From contig NW_026731692.1 of assembly GCF_028476545.1 (NCBI RefSeq), forward strand, positions 255,501-319,500: 64,000 nucleotides of DNA. Reading direction: 5' to 3'. Source of the DNA: Physella acuta (lineage: Eukaryota > Mollusca > Gastropoda > Physidae). Of the stretch, positions 10,435 to 30,785 are shown piece after piece. Position 1 is the first letter of the stretch. Each line of letters begins with the position of its first letter. Made by a program: the position numbers and the translations under genes. Below the pieces are notes generated by a model, which was not told the origin of the DNA, did not search any database, and saw only the letters and a program-made list of their open reading frames with translations.

Positions 10435-12702
10435 AAAAATTGTGTTATCTCCCATTTACATAGTCCTGCAGTGCTTGCCATTGACTCAGCTGCCCTGCTT
10501 ACAGCCTGCATTGTTTCCCTTGGATGTCAAGTTTTGGGATTGTATTTCCTGTGTGTATCAGGGTGGGTCTCAAGTTTTGGGATTGTATTTCCAGTGGGTC
10601 TCAAGTTTTGCTGATGTGCTAACACATGTGTGCACTGTTGTCATGGGTGTTTTCTTAGTCTCCTGGCAAGGGACATCACTCACACAATAGGAACTGTCAC
10701 AGTTACCATTACACAGAGTAGTGGTTATTTCTGTGATTTTTCTCGGGGGGGGGGGGGGGGGGGCGACAACACCTGGTAATAAATATATTTTTTGTACTTT
10801 GGGGAGGGGGGGGGTCATATAGTGGATATGACCATAAAAAGATGCTTGAAGAAATTTATAGAGATGATGTCATCAAAACCATAAAAAGTATAACTCACCT
10901 ATTTATAAAGTTTAAAACTGCAGTAGGTGAAAATAGAAAAAAAAACAACAAATAATTGACACAGCCAGTCAGACTTTTATAAAATCTATTGGTTAAGTGG
11001 CATCTACAGCGTAAAATGTGGAACTACTGGGATAACTATACCATTTATATTCATTTTTTTTCCATCACAACTTAACATCCTTAGGGCAGTAAATCACTTT
11101 TAATTGTGCTGAAGTTTCTACAATGTTTACCAGCTGTTACCATAAGCTGTAATATATTTTTGTAAACATTTCTTCAAAAAGTATTTAAACAAGTCACTTA
11201 TCTCTTAAACCCCTCCCCCTATAAATTTGTATTGTGAAATACAAAGTAGAGTGTTTAGCCTTGCTAATGAAACATTATAAAACATTCTGCAATTTTAAAA
11301 TAAAAGATATTTAAATAATTGACTGTAAGCACTATGAGTCAGGACTTGTACTAAATCTATAAATTATTGTTGTAATTATTATCCATCATTAACCAAAGTT
11401 CTTCAAGAAAAATTCATAATTTTTTAAAAATGTTATTTTAAATTACTTGTTATGTTGTAATTTGTTGCTTAAATTAAAAAAATTTTTTTGTGTGTTTTAT
11501 TCTTTCATAACCATCAAATTACCCCAAAAAATCAGGTTTATATGTTAATTACAGTTGATTATTATTGAATTATTTTATTTTCACTGATTACATGTAACAG
11601 TTAATGTGTATGTATCTGAAATGTTGGTATCTGAAATAGCGTTTTAAGTGTGAGCTAGGCTGCTTAATAATACATATCCTTGATAAATATCTTTGATATT
11701 TTCATTTGTATAGTTGAAATATTAAGTTCAATTTAGTTATATTTGTATTTATATTTATCATCACTTTCATCATAGATATATTCATGTATTTTTGATAAAA
11801 ATGATTATTTATTAAACATGAATCTTTTGTAAGGAAAAATGTTTCTATTTACCTAATGTTTTGTGCAAATTTCAGGGGAAGCAACTTTTTATACCATCTG
11901 CTTTTTATTAGCATTATCTCTCTTATTTCCTTCTGGAAGTACTAAGGAAATATGTAGCTTTATTAGTACTCAAGTGAAGTTTAATGTAATTATCTTGTCA
12001 GTGAATCAACTAATACTCAAATCATTACCACCATATTCTGGTATTATTTAATAGACTTTGAGGGCTGGTTGATATGATTTACAAATACTATAGGAGGAAT
12101 AAAGACCTCTAGGGAGAGAACTTTTTTATTTTATTCAAAGTTCTAAATATTTGAAATGTATAACTTCACAAGCCATTCAACAGTTTTGTACGATAACAAA
12201 TGTTTATTTTGTTAAATATCTGCATTCAATGATCATATTTTCCATTTTGTGCCGGTCTCTGTCAATTTTGTCAGTTGTTTTTTTTTTTGCTGTGTGATTC
12301 CACAACTACCTTGGCCTTCCTTTTTATTTTTCCTTGAGGCGTCCTGTTTAGCGACAATACATGGATTATAAATAAAAAAATACCAGGTGGAAAATCTTTT
12401 AATGGTTCTATGTATGCAAGAATTATTTGCAGAAATAATGGCCTCCAACTACAGTTCTTAATCCTGGATCAATTTTCTACATGGGGATACATGAGTGACA
12501 CTATGCGGTGCCGTCAGCCTTCAAGTATTGTACCAAGAGTTTTTTGGTACAGTTTCTTAATTACTTACATTGAGTGCCCCATGTTAGACTAGCCCTCACC
12601 TGGTGGTGTAGCTAGGTGATGCAAACAACATTAACACAGGCACAAGGCCATACATTCTATCAAATACATTTTTTAATCAAAACTTTTCAATTGTTTTAAA
12701 TA
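10435..12702. other. MND1 3' UTR and intergenic DNA
   Basis: MND1 3' sequence with a two-copy repeat of CAAGTTTTGGGATTGTATTT at about 10530-10600, a poly-G tract near 10746, then plain AT-rich DNA. A possible MND1 poly(A) signal AATAAA occurs near 11300. No gene is supported. Confidence 0.5.
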
Positions 12703-12708
12703 TTTATT
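12703..12708 (-). terminator. FABP poly(A) signal
   Basis: AATAAA on the minus strand (TTTATT on plus), about 205 bases past the FABP stop. Assigned by position only. Confidence 0.5.
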
Positions 12709-12914
12709 TATATTGAATACAGTGGGACAATCGACAACAAAGAACAACACAAAATAAATTCTCAATGTTTGAAATTGAAAACATTCACAATATGGCATAT
12801 CAATGTCAGTTTTGTAGCAATTTGATTCACGTTATGTCAATTTTAAGGAGATATAAGAATCACATGTAAATCAATGTCAATATTATGGAGATATAGGATT
12901 CACATCTGTGAGAT

Positions 12915-20663
<7,749 letters not shown>

Positions 20664-21076
20664 TCTGTAAGTGAGATAAAAATAACATATGTATTGACTT
20701 AAAGACTGCTGGGCGATGGACAACTGGGCGTTGGGTAACTGGGAGATAAGAGAATAACTTTAATTTTTTATTTAACTGCCAGTATGAAGGCAGAATGGAC
20801 AAAAGCGAGAAAAGTCTCAAAGGTATTTGAGAGGTGCATAAATTAATTTAAAAATCTTGCACGGCGTAGTTACAATTAATATGGTTATAAAATCCTGTCT
20901 GTCCGGTTTTTTTCGGACTTTACTAAAGATTGGACGTATTTGATGTTTTTAATATTTTCGGTAACTAAATAAAAATTAAAAAAAAAAGCAAAAACAATTT
21001 GGTTTTCACGTGTAATGGCGACATAAACAATGGCATCCTGCTATTGGATAGGCCGAGATAAATTTTATTGTACACA

Positions 21077-22126
21077 CTAGCCGTCCCGGCCAGGCCCTGC
21101 TCTGGCTTCTGTGAAAAATCTTTCTGTTAAAGACCATTACCTGTGTGTTTAGTAATCATCATAAACCCGACATTGCCCACCCAAACCACTACCAACCAAA
21201 ACAACAAAACGCAAACATAACGCTAACACAATTACAAATACAAACGAAAACAAAAACCTAACAACAAACCCAACCACAACCACAAACACCAATACAAACA
21301 CAAAGAAAAAACAAACAAAAAAGCAAACGAAAACAAAAACCTAACAACAAACCCAACCACAAACACCAATACCAACAAAAAAAAAACAACGAAAAAGCAA
21401 ACGAAAACAAACCAAATCCAAACGCAAAACCAACCAAAAACACAAATACAAACCCAAAGAAAAAACACAAACAAAAACGAAAAAAGAAAGAACAAAAACG
21501 AACCAAATCAAAACGCAACCACTAACGCAAACCCACCTAAACACAAAGAAAACACTAACGCGAACATAAACGCCCGGGGCGGAATCACCTGTTTTAGCTT
21601 AATGAACGACTATAGTACCCCAACTTATTCATAGTCTTTTGCACTCACTTAAACGAACGCGCCTGTTTCAATTTAATGAACAATTTTAATACTCCAAGCT
21701 TATCCGTAAAATACCTACAACATTTGCACTTGATCAATCCCCGCTAATTATGTAATTTTTTTTTCCCAACACCAAAACAAAGTAATTAAAAAGTAAATTA
21801 TTTTCCACAAAATGCAATGGTTTTATAAAGGGAAGTAATTTTGTTTTCCTAATTTATCAAAGGGAAGTAAGTGCTATAGGACTAAATAAAGACATAATTA
21901 GAATTTTTGTAAAAGATGATATTTTTTTAAAACTTGTGTTTAATGAACATGCCGACAATTATTACTATAATTTGAAAAATGAAAATAATTTCCCAACACT
22001 TTCAATAGTAATTTTTTAGCTCATAAATTTAGACAAATGCGCACGATAATTTTCTAACACTTAAATTCCTCCAAGACCAACGACAAACATATGCATTACA
22101 TACAGAACTGAGCTTTATATATTAGA
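21077..22126 (-). mobile_element. Non-autonomous Helitron, about 1.05 kb
   Basis: On the minus strand it starts TCTAATATATAAAGCTCAGT after an A and ends with the hairpin GCCAGAGCAGGGCCTGGC, spacer CGGGACGG, then CTAG before a T, which is textbook Helitron structure. It encloses a tract rich in CAAA/AACC (21190-21560) whose Phe-rich open frames are meaningless. No Rep/helicase sequence was seen. Confidence 0.7.
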
Positions 22127-22659
22127 TTGTAAGCTAAAAATAGAAAACTAGGTCATGGGGTTTTAAATTTGCATTGTTATTTAAAAACTTGATCTGCAAA
22201 GTTTTGTAAACAAATAGTTATCGATCACTAAGTTACTGTACAGCCAATCAATATTTGTCTTACGAAAGTGAAACATCCGGTTATAACTTAGGCTTGATGA
22301 AAATAAATAGAGATGTAGCCTTAAACTCAACAAATTATTTTCAAGTTCTCTGGATTTGCAACTTTTATAGGATTTATTCTAAAAATATAAAATTTCTAAA
22401 TTAATTTTAGGCTTAAGTTTTTATTTTTTATTTTTTTTTACGGTCTAAATCTAAAAAGCACGTTTTTATTCCATGTCAACAACACTATGGAAGGAATCTG
22501 GTCAACTCGCTTGTCTCCATTAACAAAAAAGCAAAAATTTTTATCCGTCAACAATAATGATGGAAGGATTTTCGTAAACTCGTTGATGTTCTTATTCACA
22601 TAGCTGAGTAAAAGAGTTGTGGTCATTGAGTACCCGCCATAGTGACTTAAAACTGCTCA

Positions 22660-22850
22660 CATCGTCAGTTACTATAGATCACAATGTCTACCTTCATGTG
22701 TAGATATCTTCCCAAGACTATTTATTTGCAATATCTACTAACATTTGTCAAATCTTTTTAAAACAATATTTCTTCTCAATATCTACCTTCATGTGTTAGT
22801 TCTTTCCAAAAATATTTCTTCTTTATATCTACTTTCATATGCATTTTTAT
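22660..22850. repeat. Imperfect TCTACCTTCATGTG repeat
   Basis: ATGTCTACCTTCATGTGTAG, ATATCTACCTTCATGTGTTA and ATATCTACTTTCATATGCAT recur, with TTCTT(C/T) spacers. The rest of 22127-23400 holds nothing recognised. Confidence 0.5.
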
Positions 22851-23399
22851 GCATTGAAAGACTTATAAAATAAATATTTAATTTCAATTGTATTAAAATG
22901 TAAAAACAAATATCTTTAAACGAAGAAGCAAACATAGGTACGTAGGTATGTACTGAAAACATTAACGCGTGCCATTTTTTTCCCCAAGCCTAGTTTTACG
23001 AAACAAAAATGAAAAACAAAATTCTATACAAAGACTACAAATTCCGAAGTAGTGTTTACTTCGTGTTCACCACTACAGATACGTATCTAACAGTGCTAAA
23101 GCCAGACAAGCATCGTAAATCAAGTTCCTTACGTCACTTCCGCTGAATCCTTAGCGGCCATTGCAGTGATTGAACACTGAGTGGGGCAATTTTAAAATGT
23201 CCGTCAAATCGATAAGGTCAAGGTTGAGCATTGTAGAGCAGAAGTGTATTTCAAACGGGAACATTATTGAAAGCCAAAAATTCGCCCTTAAACGCCAAAC
23301 CACGTAAAATAAAAAAAATATTGAAAGTAGACGAACAAAATGAAATTAAGAATGGAGGAAAAGAAAACGAAAAAAAATGAAAAAAATGTGTAAAATTTA

Positions 23400-23525
23400 A
23401 AAAAAAAAAAAAAAAAAAAACCCACTAAAATGTAAAATTTCAAATTCGAAGAATTAAAAAAAAAAAAAAAAACCCACTAAAATGTAAAATTTCAAATTCG
23501 AAGAATTAAAAAAAAAAAAAAAAAA
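23400..23525. repeat. Two-copy A-rich tandem repeat
   Basis: Poly-A plus CCCACTAAAATGTAAAATTT and CAAATTCGAAGAATT, repeated twice. Confidence 0.8.
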
Positions 23526-23909
23526 TTAAAAATCATTTTTCCGAAGCTGATCGATCCCAACAATACCCCCGTCTAAAACTCGTCAGTACCTATCGATCAA
23601 CTGATATGGAACCAGACCTCTCCATAAGATCAGCTTAGATTGGTTAGATACAGAAACACGCATTTTGTGAAACTTAAGCTTTTGGGAAAATTTTGTGGAC
23701 GCTACCATTACCAATGTGTACAGAAACATACAAAAAGTGATGTGTGTATGTATTACAAGAACACACAAACTGCTTAGATGTTATATTATATATCAACTTA
23801 ATGTATCACACAATCCCTATATAACATCACTATCATGTTCCTTAACTAAAGAGAATAGGTGTAATGATATATCTAAATGACTATCGTGAAGCACATACTC
23901 ACTGTTAAC

Positions 23910-24112
23910 CCTTACACGATAGCACCTACTATCCCATTATCCTTATACTATAGCACCTACTATCCCATTATCCTTATACTATAGCACCTACTATCCCATT
24001 ATCCTTATACTATAGCACCTACTATCCCATTATCCTTGCACTATAGCATCTGCTATCACATTATCCCTACACTATAGCACCAACAATCACATTATCCTTA
24101 AACTATAGCACG
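23910..24112. repeat. 31-bp minisatellite (CTATAGCACCTACTATCCCA)
   Basis: About six copies of ACTATAGCACCTACTATCCC plus ATTATCCTTAT. Copies continue at 24325-24390 past an inserted MITE. Confidence 0.9.
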
Positions 24113-24115
24113 AAC

Positions 24116-24319
24116 CAGAGTTTCTTCCAGGCATCTCTTCGGGGGGGGGGGCGAAGCCCCCCCGAAAAATTTTTACCGCCCCCCCGAACGAAATGAAATT
24201 TATATAATTTATATAGAAAATATATACTTTTAACAGTGTCCGCCCCCCCGAAGAAAGTTTACCGCCCCACCGAAGATTTCTAGTGCCCCCCCGGAGAAAA
24301 AAGTCTGGAAGAAACACTG
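24116..24319. mobile_element. hAT-type MITE, copy 2, with 8-bp target duplication
   Basis: CAGAGTTTCTTCCAG..CTGGAAGAAACACTG, flanked by GCACGAAC (24108) and GCACCAAC (24320), an 8-bp TSD with one mismatch. It lies inside the 31-bp minisatellite, so it is younger than that array. Core matches the other copies: TATAGAAAATATATACTTTT. Confidence 0.8.
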
Positions 24320-24744
24320 GCACCAACATATTATCCATAAGCTATAGCACCAGCAGTCACATCATCCCTAAACTATAGCACCAGCTATTATTGAGGGAAG
24401 GGCAGAGGCGCAGCGACGACGGGGGGGGGGGGGGGTACATATGTACCCGGGCGCCGACCCTACAAAATGGGTTGGAAAAAAAATCAAAAGCTCATTTTAG
24501 CTGCAGTTTTGAATTATAAATATTAAAAATACTTGTCGTGGGGGGGGGGGGCAAAGTGAAAGTTTATCCCCGGGCGCCGGGAGGGGTCGCTACGCCTCTG
24601 GGGAAGGGCGAGGGTAAACCCATGGGACGAGAGTTTCAGCCCGAAAATCAGCAGAAACTTAAAAAAGGAGCGAAAGCTGAACATTTTTTGGAACCGCTGA
24701 GTGCAGGGGAAAGGGCTGGTATCTGGACTTTAATCAAACGTTAG

Positions 24745-24968
24745 CCACGCAGGGCCACCGATAAGGTTTAGATCAAGGTTACAGTTGGCTAACTAGCACA
24801 AGGTAGACATAATAGAACACGCAAGGCCACCGATAAGGTTTAGATCAAGGTTACAGTTGGCTAACTAGCACAAGGTAGACATAATAGAACACGTAAGGCC
24901 ACCGATAAGGTTTAGATCAAGGTTACAGTTGGCTAACTAGCACAAGGTAGACATAATAGACCACGTAA
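24745..24968. repeat. 72-bp tandem repeat, three copies
   Basis: GGCCACCGATAAGGTTTAGA and AGTTGGCTAACTAGCACAAG recur at 72-bp spacing, nearly identical, so the repeat is recent. Confidence 0.9.
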
Positions 24969-25344
24969 GAAAGTGTGTGCAGTGGGGGGTGGGGTGGTAG
25001 GAGTGGTTTAATGTCCAGTACCGGTAAAACACACAGCTGATCGTCTCAAATCTACTTTCCTACTATCACTACCCTAATCCGGATCTAATCCTGTCAATGA
25101 GCATAACCTTGACCTGAACCGTAATTCTGACCCTGTCCTTGACACTGATCCTAACTTTAAATCCTCCAGGACTTCGATAGCACTGTCTCCTATAACAAAA
25201 TATTATCTCTGTGATAGTCAAGTAATAACGGCAGTTGTTATAAATCCAGATAACATGATCAAATACTTCATCGCTTACGCGTTTAAAAAGTATGGTCCTC
25301 TTAAACCTAGAGACCCACACGTTTCTTGAGCACAGTATATGAAG

Positions 25345-25512
25345 GGATGGTGTGGTCAGCACTATACCCAGCCGCTTATACTTACAACGTGAGTCAGGTA
25401 CCCATCAGAGCTGGGTGGACTCGGGGACGTCCTTCAGTCACAAGTCCAAACCAAGATCCAAACTCAAGACATTCGGGATAGCAAACGCTCTACAATTCGA
25501 CCACGCATTCAG
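25345..25512 (-). mobile_element. tRNA-SINE (family B) fragment
   Basis: GGTCAGCACTATACCCAGCC, GAGTCAGGTACCCATCAGAG and GCTGGGTGGACTCGGGGA match the family-B body in reverse. Confidence 0.65.
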
Positions 25513-25929
25513 TTACTGTAATATGATAATTTTAACTTAACTTTTTCGTGTAGTCGAAATCTTCAATAAATTAGTTTCAACCTTTAGTGTTAATGGTTAG
25601 TCTTATATTGAGGTCAAGGGTTTGGTTAAGGTTTAAAGTTGCTACTGACACATAAGAACGATGATGCTAACTGCTAAATGTTAAAATAACAAATGCATGG
25701 GTTATTTAATCTACCTTACTTGCAACACAAACGATTGTATTTCCAATTTATCAAATAAAAAAATGCATGAATACGACAGTTATATAAAAACCGTTTTAAG
25801 AAAAAACAATATAACAACGCATGTCATATTTACTGTGGAATGATTTCAGATTCCAGACGATGATAGGTTTAGGTGGGCTGTGGTTAAGGTTTCCTGCTAG
25901 TGATATGTGGGGGCGGTTCAACTTCAACC

Positions 25930-26153
25930 AGAGACCAGAAGAACAATGGAACCTTGGGCTATAATGAGAGACCAGAGGAACAATGGAACCTTGGGCTATA
26001 ATGAGAGACCAGAGGAACAGTGGAACCTTGGGCTATAATGAGAGACCAGAGGAACAATGGAACCTTGGGCTATAATGAGAGACCAGAGGAACAAGGGAAC
26101 CTTGGGCTATAATGAGAGAACAGAGGAACAAGGGAACCTTGGGCTATAATGAG
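25930..26153. repeat. 37-bp minisatellite
   Basis: Six copies of GGAACCTTGGGCTATAATGA plus GAGACCAGAGGAACAAT. Confidence 0.93.
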
Positions 26154-26164
26154 GTCACTAACGT

Positions 26165-26400
26165 ACACATCAGGACTCTTGAATGGTACACAAAAAGGCT
26201 CTCATGACGTGTACACAAAGGCTTACCACGTGTACAAAAACGTTGTCATGGCGGGTACACAAATATTTTCATGACGTGTACAAAACGTTCTCAATGACGT
26301 GTACACAAACGTACTCACTACGTATACACACAAGCCTTTGTGTTACGTACACAAGGGCTCTTAAAACATATACACAAAGGTTCTCGCCATACAAATGAAC
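26165..26400. repeat. ACGTGTACACAAA minisatellite, about 26 bp
   Basis: About nine diverged copies of CATGACGTGTACACAAAGGCTCT. The open frame here is repeat-derived. Confidence 0.75.
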
Positions 26401-26619
26401 GTATAGTCTCTATGAAACGTCGTGAGTCTCAAAGTGTTGGCCCTTACTACAGGCTATTCTGCATGTAATAAATAAGAAAGTGTTAGATTTGTTAAGGCCC
26501 CGAACTTTAAAGTTTGAGAGCCACCAGTTCTTAAGCTTTGTGTCTTAAGTCTTATCATCATACTGCAAGTCTAGACAGCGATAAGTAGCAAACCAAGGTC
26601 GATGTGAACTTTTAATAGT

Positions 26620-26900
26620 GATAAAAACTGTAACATCATTTGTTGTTTAAACTTCAAACGATGTTTGTTTAACGTGATATCCCTCTGTTGTTTTAAGCGT
26701 TAAAAAAATATTGGTTTAACTTGACATCCTGATGTTTTAAGCGTTAAAAATGTTTAACTTGACATCCCTCTGATGTTTTAAGCGTTAAACGATAATGGTT
26801 TAACGAGACTTCCCTCCATCGATTAACAATTAAACAAATATGATTTGATGTAACATCCGTATTTATTTAAACGTTAGGTTTGGAAAATATTTTTAACGCA
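26620..26900. repeat. Imperfect repeat (GTTTAACTTGACATCCCTCT)
   Basis: Five diverged units with GATGTTTTAAGCGTTAAA, about 50 bp. Confidence 0.65.
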
Positions 26901-26952
26901 GCATAATTAAACACCATTCAGATAGTTTAACTACAGCACGTCTTCTTTAGCA

Positions 26953-27136
26953 CAGTGTTTTTAACCAGGGTTTGATCGAACCCCAGGGGTTCGGCGAGTT
27001 AGTTTCAGGGGATCGGTGGAGGTCAAGATACAAATAATTCAAAAGGGATTTTATCAGTGCTATTCAGGAGGGTTCGGTGAATGCACGGTATGAAACGGGT
27101 AGGGTTCGGTGCCTCCAAAAAGGTTAAAAACTACTC
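26953..27136. mobile_element. hAT-type MITE (CAGTGTTTTTAACC)
   Basis: CAGTGTTTTTAACCAGGGTT..GAACCCCAGGGGTTCGGCGA at the left and GGTTCGGTGCCTCC..AGGTTAAAAACTAC at the right, an inverted pair typical of hAT ends. No clear target duplication. Confidence 0.6.
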
Positions 27137-27609
27137 ATGTAGTATGAGCAAACACTTTCTTTAGCAATTAATTTTTTTATTTTCCTAGATATTTTTTCTA
27201 CTCTTTTTCGTGTAAAAAAACATTCCTATGCGTTCGTTTCGTTTGGCGCTAACGTTTTTTTTAAAACAATTTTTCTGTGCGCCTTAATGTGGCAACTCAT
27301 TTCACGATTGTTTATCTCTACGTCTGAAAGTGAAATATTTTTTCCCAAATAAACTTCATTAGATCAACACGAGAGACAGAAACATAAACAAAGAACGTGG
27401 CGAAAATAGAATGGTTTAAAGAAGAATAGGACGTGCAATAGTTTTCTGGCAACGCAATTTGGTTAATTTGTTTACATTTTCAGGAAAATTGAGGAAAAAA
27501 AAACGAATTTCAGTCAATTTAATTACGTTAACTTATTGTGTTACATTTGAAAGCTATTCGGAAATTGTGAAAATAATATTTAAAATAGATGAATGACAAA
27601 AATTGGGAG

Positions 27610-28095
27610 TGAGCTCCCCTAAACTTTCTCATATATTCGTATATAACAACAGCATGGGTTGGTATGTTACTTCCTTCAGTAGCATTTTATTTGTGTTGAG
27701 AATACAAACAGAAGAAAAAAATGGTAAATATGTTTTTTATGAGAATATGTAAAATAATCACATTCTGTAATCACATTATTTTTTTTTGAGAAACCGTAAA
27801 AGAGTAAAGTAAGGCTACCACTCCCTGTTACCGGAAATGGCTGAAAAGCGGAAATAAAGCTACGAATATGGACAAGTACTTATAATATATGCAATTTCTT
27901 CCGCCTAACTGAAAGGGTAGGCTACTGAGTTCTCGGTATTTAAAAACAACAACTAAAATACGGAACTAATAGCAAAGTATTTCCGGATATCGGATGTCAC
28001 TCGAAAATTCTAAGGCACCTTAGTATACGTGTCATACTCATGCATGTACTTTCGTCCACCCTAATGAAAGGTACGTACGTTTACACACATTCATA
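27610..28095. mobile_element. ACTTTCTCG-family TIR element, partial
   Basis: Left end CTCCCCTAAACTTTCTCATA and an interior with TACCGGAAATGGCTGAAAA and ATTTCTTCCGCCTAACTGAA match 57723-58402; the right end is missing. Confidence 0.5.
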
Positions 28096-29049
28096 TGGAC
28101 GAAATAACCATTTTCGAATGGTGTACGGATCCAATATGGCGGGTGTTTACACGGTGACTGATCCGTGACGTCATTTGCAAAGGGTGTTTTGCAAACAATT
28201 TTTTTTCTCAACTCGGGAAAATGTAAAACGGCGAGAATAGGCTTGAAAAGTCATTGTTATCATAATACATTTTTAAAAAAAATCTTTATAAAAATATGGC
28301 AAGTCATAAAATTATAGTTACATTTTAAAAAATTAAAACTCTTTGGGAAACACCGATGACACTAATTTTCATATTTTTGTATTGAATATAACTCGTTGAA
28401 AAAGCCGTTTCGAATTATTGTATCAATTTCTTTTTTTAGACGCTTCCGAGCAGTTCGATGATTAAATATCACAAATATTCGGTACCGCAGGATAGTGAAC
28501 GACCTTAAAAGGAGAGTTATATTTAGATGTACTCATTGTTTCTGTAAAATGTATCTACCGGCGCCAGCTTCTAACTTTTCAAACGTGCAAAACGACACTA
28601 GTAACACGTACATGTCAAGATCGTCTGCTAAAGACCGTCCGACCCACAATGCGCCACTTCAACCCAAAAAGGCTTGACATTAACACCGACCTTTGACCTC
28701 ACTCAAATATTCTCTGAGCAAAGCAATAATTTAATGCACCCAAGGGCGATTACTCTGTACGAAATGTGAGGTCACCAGCTACCATAATATAGTAGTGTTG
28801 TTGGTAGCTTTGAGATCGATATGTGTTGTAATAAAGTCGTATTTAACATATATGTTGAACATATTTTAAAAATTTAGGGTGTTTATTTTTATTTTATTTT
28901 ATTTTTGTGGGTACTATTTTATGTTAAACACGCCATTTTTTACCACAGATCTTGGACAAGACATGTTATGCACGAACGTTAAGCTCATTCGTCAGGTGAA
29001 ACACAGGCGTCACACATGTGTACAAACCCCGTACACAAGTTATTACATA

Positions 29050-29590
29050 TCATCACAAAAGGTCAGATCCCCCCCCCCCAGAGGCGTAGTGAGAGGGGGG
29101 GGGGGTGCGGACCGCACCGGGTGACACCATAGCGGACCTCGCTACGCCACTGCCCTCCCCCAAACTGGTGACACACTTTGGCTTCCTCCTTACGATACTA
29201 TAATTTTCGTTTTTTTAACAACGATTTCTATTCAACTATTAATTTAGCTTTGTCAAGAATTGTATTTATCCCCCTTCCCCCCCCCCCCCCCCCCCGCACA
29301 CACACACACATAAATCCCACTTCTAATTTGGAAAATAAAAATTGATTTAATTATATTTTTTAAATACGAAAGTGTGACGTCAATCTTTATTCGACACAAC
29401 CCCTTCTGAGTATGCCCACTGCCCCCCCCCCCCACCCCCATTCAAATTAGAAAAAAATACATTTAAATAGAATATAGGCCTACATACTTTAACAATTAAT
29501 ATTTCTTATAAATTGCCCGCTCCATCCCCCCCCCTCCCCGGAAGTTTTTTTTTATTCTGGAGCAGCCTGTCTGAAAGAAACCCTGGACCC
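29050..29590. other. C/G-tract-rich region with MITE debris
   Basis: Poly-C runs at about 29070, 29275, 29420 and 29525, and a fragment GTCTGAAAGAAACCCTGG near 29568 like the end of the GTTTCTTCCAG MITE. No gene. Confidence 0.4.
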
Positions 29591-29914
29591 CTGTCTCTCA
29601 TGAGAGTGACATCGTTTACGGACGTCCCCTTACTCGGGGTCACCGTTACAGCGCACTCGATTTCCTTCACACTTTAAGACACTTAAGATATGAAATGCAA
29701 TCGTCGGCTATTTTTTTTACCCGGGCGAATAATATACCACTAAACAACAAACTAATTATTTAAATTAAGTTGCTTCAAACTCAATAAGTTACAGCTATTT
29801 CAATCCTACTTCGCTGTTGAAATTATAAATGAATAAATTGTTTCGTTAATATTACAAGAGAAAGTTGTGAATTTACAATAACCGGCAACAAAAAGTGAAA
29901 ACAAAATGGCCTAC

Positions 29915-30120
29915 CTTATTGTGTACAGTAGCTAACTAGGGATCTTGTGCGCGCTACTCTGAGTGCTGCTCACCGCGGTTGTTCCCCCTGAACTGTGGCT
30001 GACCTGGTACAAAAATATCGTCTGCGCCGTGGCCTTCAGATTACGCCGGGGTCTGTTCAACCTACCAGTTTGTTCGCTAAGCACTCTCGCAGGCCCTTCA
30101 CCTCCACCCCGCTCCCACTC
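29915..30120 (-). other. Candidate noncoding first exon, possibly of FABP
   Basis: On the minus strand a TATA box (30147-30154) is followed by a GC-richer stretch ending at AATAAG|GTAGGC, a good donor at 29915. FABP coding exon 1 has an acceptor one base before its ATG and needs a 5' exon, which would give an intron of about 9.2 kb. The pairing is inferred from geometry; no coding frame is claimed. Confidence 0.35.
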
Positions 30121-30146
30121 TCCCTCCTTAAAATGGGGGTGGAGGG

Positions 30147-30154
30147 TATTTATA
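30147..30154 (-). promoter_or_regulatory. TATA box (TATAAATA)
   Basis: TATAAATA on the minus strand, followed 3' by a purine-rich GGAGGGAGAG tract and then CpG-bearing sequence. Spacing puts a start site near 30115-30125. Confidence 0.4.
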
Positions 30155-30429
30155 AATTAATTACAAACTGATAATAACGCTAAAACTCCTTTAAATAACA
30201 ACTTATTAGGTTGCTTGCTTTGTATTTTAAACTACTATTACAAATTTACGTCAACATTAACTCTTTTCTTAACACAAACCCTAACCCTATTTTACTACTG
30301 ACAACCTAACACCCCTATTTTATGGAAGAATCCATTGTCCGTTACTGCTGTGAGAAAATGCACCCCAGACGATTTGTCATATTTTTATTGACCAACATTT
30401 TGTCGGCCTTAACTGATGTAAATATTTTT

Positions 30430-30785
30430 TTATTCATGGTGCTCAAATGTCAATGCTTATCCACAGTTATGGATTAAATGGGATTTTAATGCTCATCCAC
30501 AGTTATGGATTAACTGTAATTTTCAATGCTTATCCACAGCAACGGATCAAGGGCCATTTTCAATTATTATCCACAATAATGGATCAAGGATAATTTTGAT
30601 TGCTTATCCACAGTAATGGATCAAAATCCATTTTCAATTCTTATTCATAATAATGGATTAAAGGCCATTCTAAATTCTTATCCACAGTAATGGATCAACT
30701 ACCATTTTCAAATCTTATTCACAGTTATGGATCAGCTGCCATTTTCAATGCATATCCACAGTATTGGATCACCTGCCATTTATCC
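30430..30785. repeat. Minisatellite of about 39 bp (TTATCCACAGTAATGGATCA)
   Basis: Nine diverged copies. Each has a small inverted pair TCCA..TGGA. It includes TTATCCACA, like a bacterial DnaA box, which is coincidental here. Confidence 0.85.

Noticed and set aside
28466-28677. Possible exon ending in a 60-residue frame (RCTHCFCKMYLP..)
   Set aside because: Codon use looks fairly gene-like, but no homologue is recognised, the start would be GTG, and no partner exon was found.
30430-30785. Replication origin (TTATCCACA DnaA-box-like repeats)
   Set aside because: The match to the bacterial box is a property of a diverged minisatellite in eukaryotic DNA.
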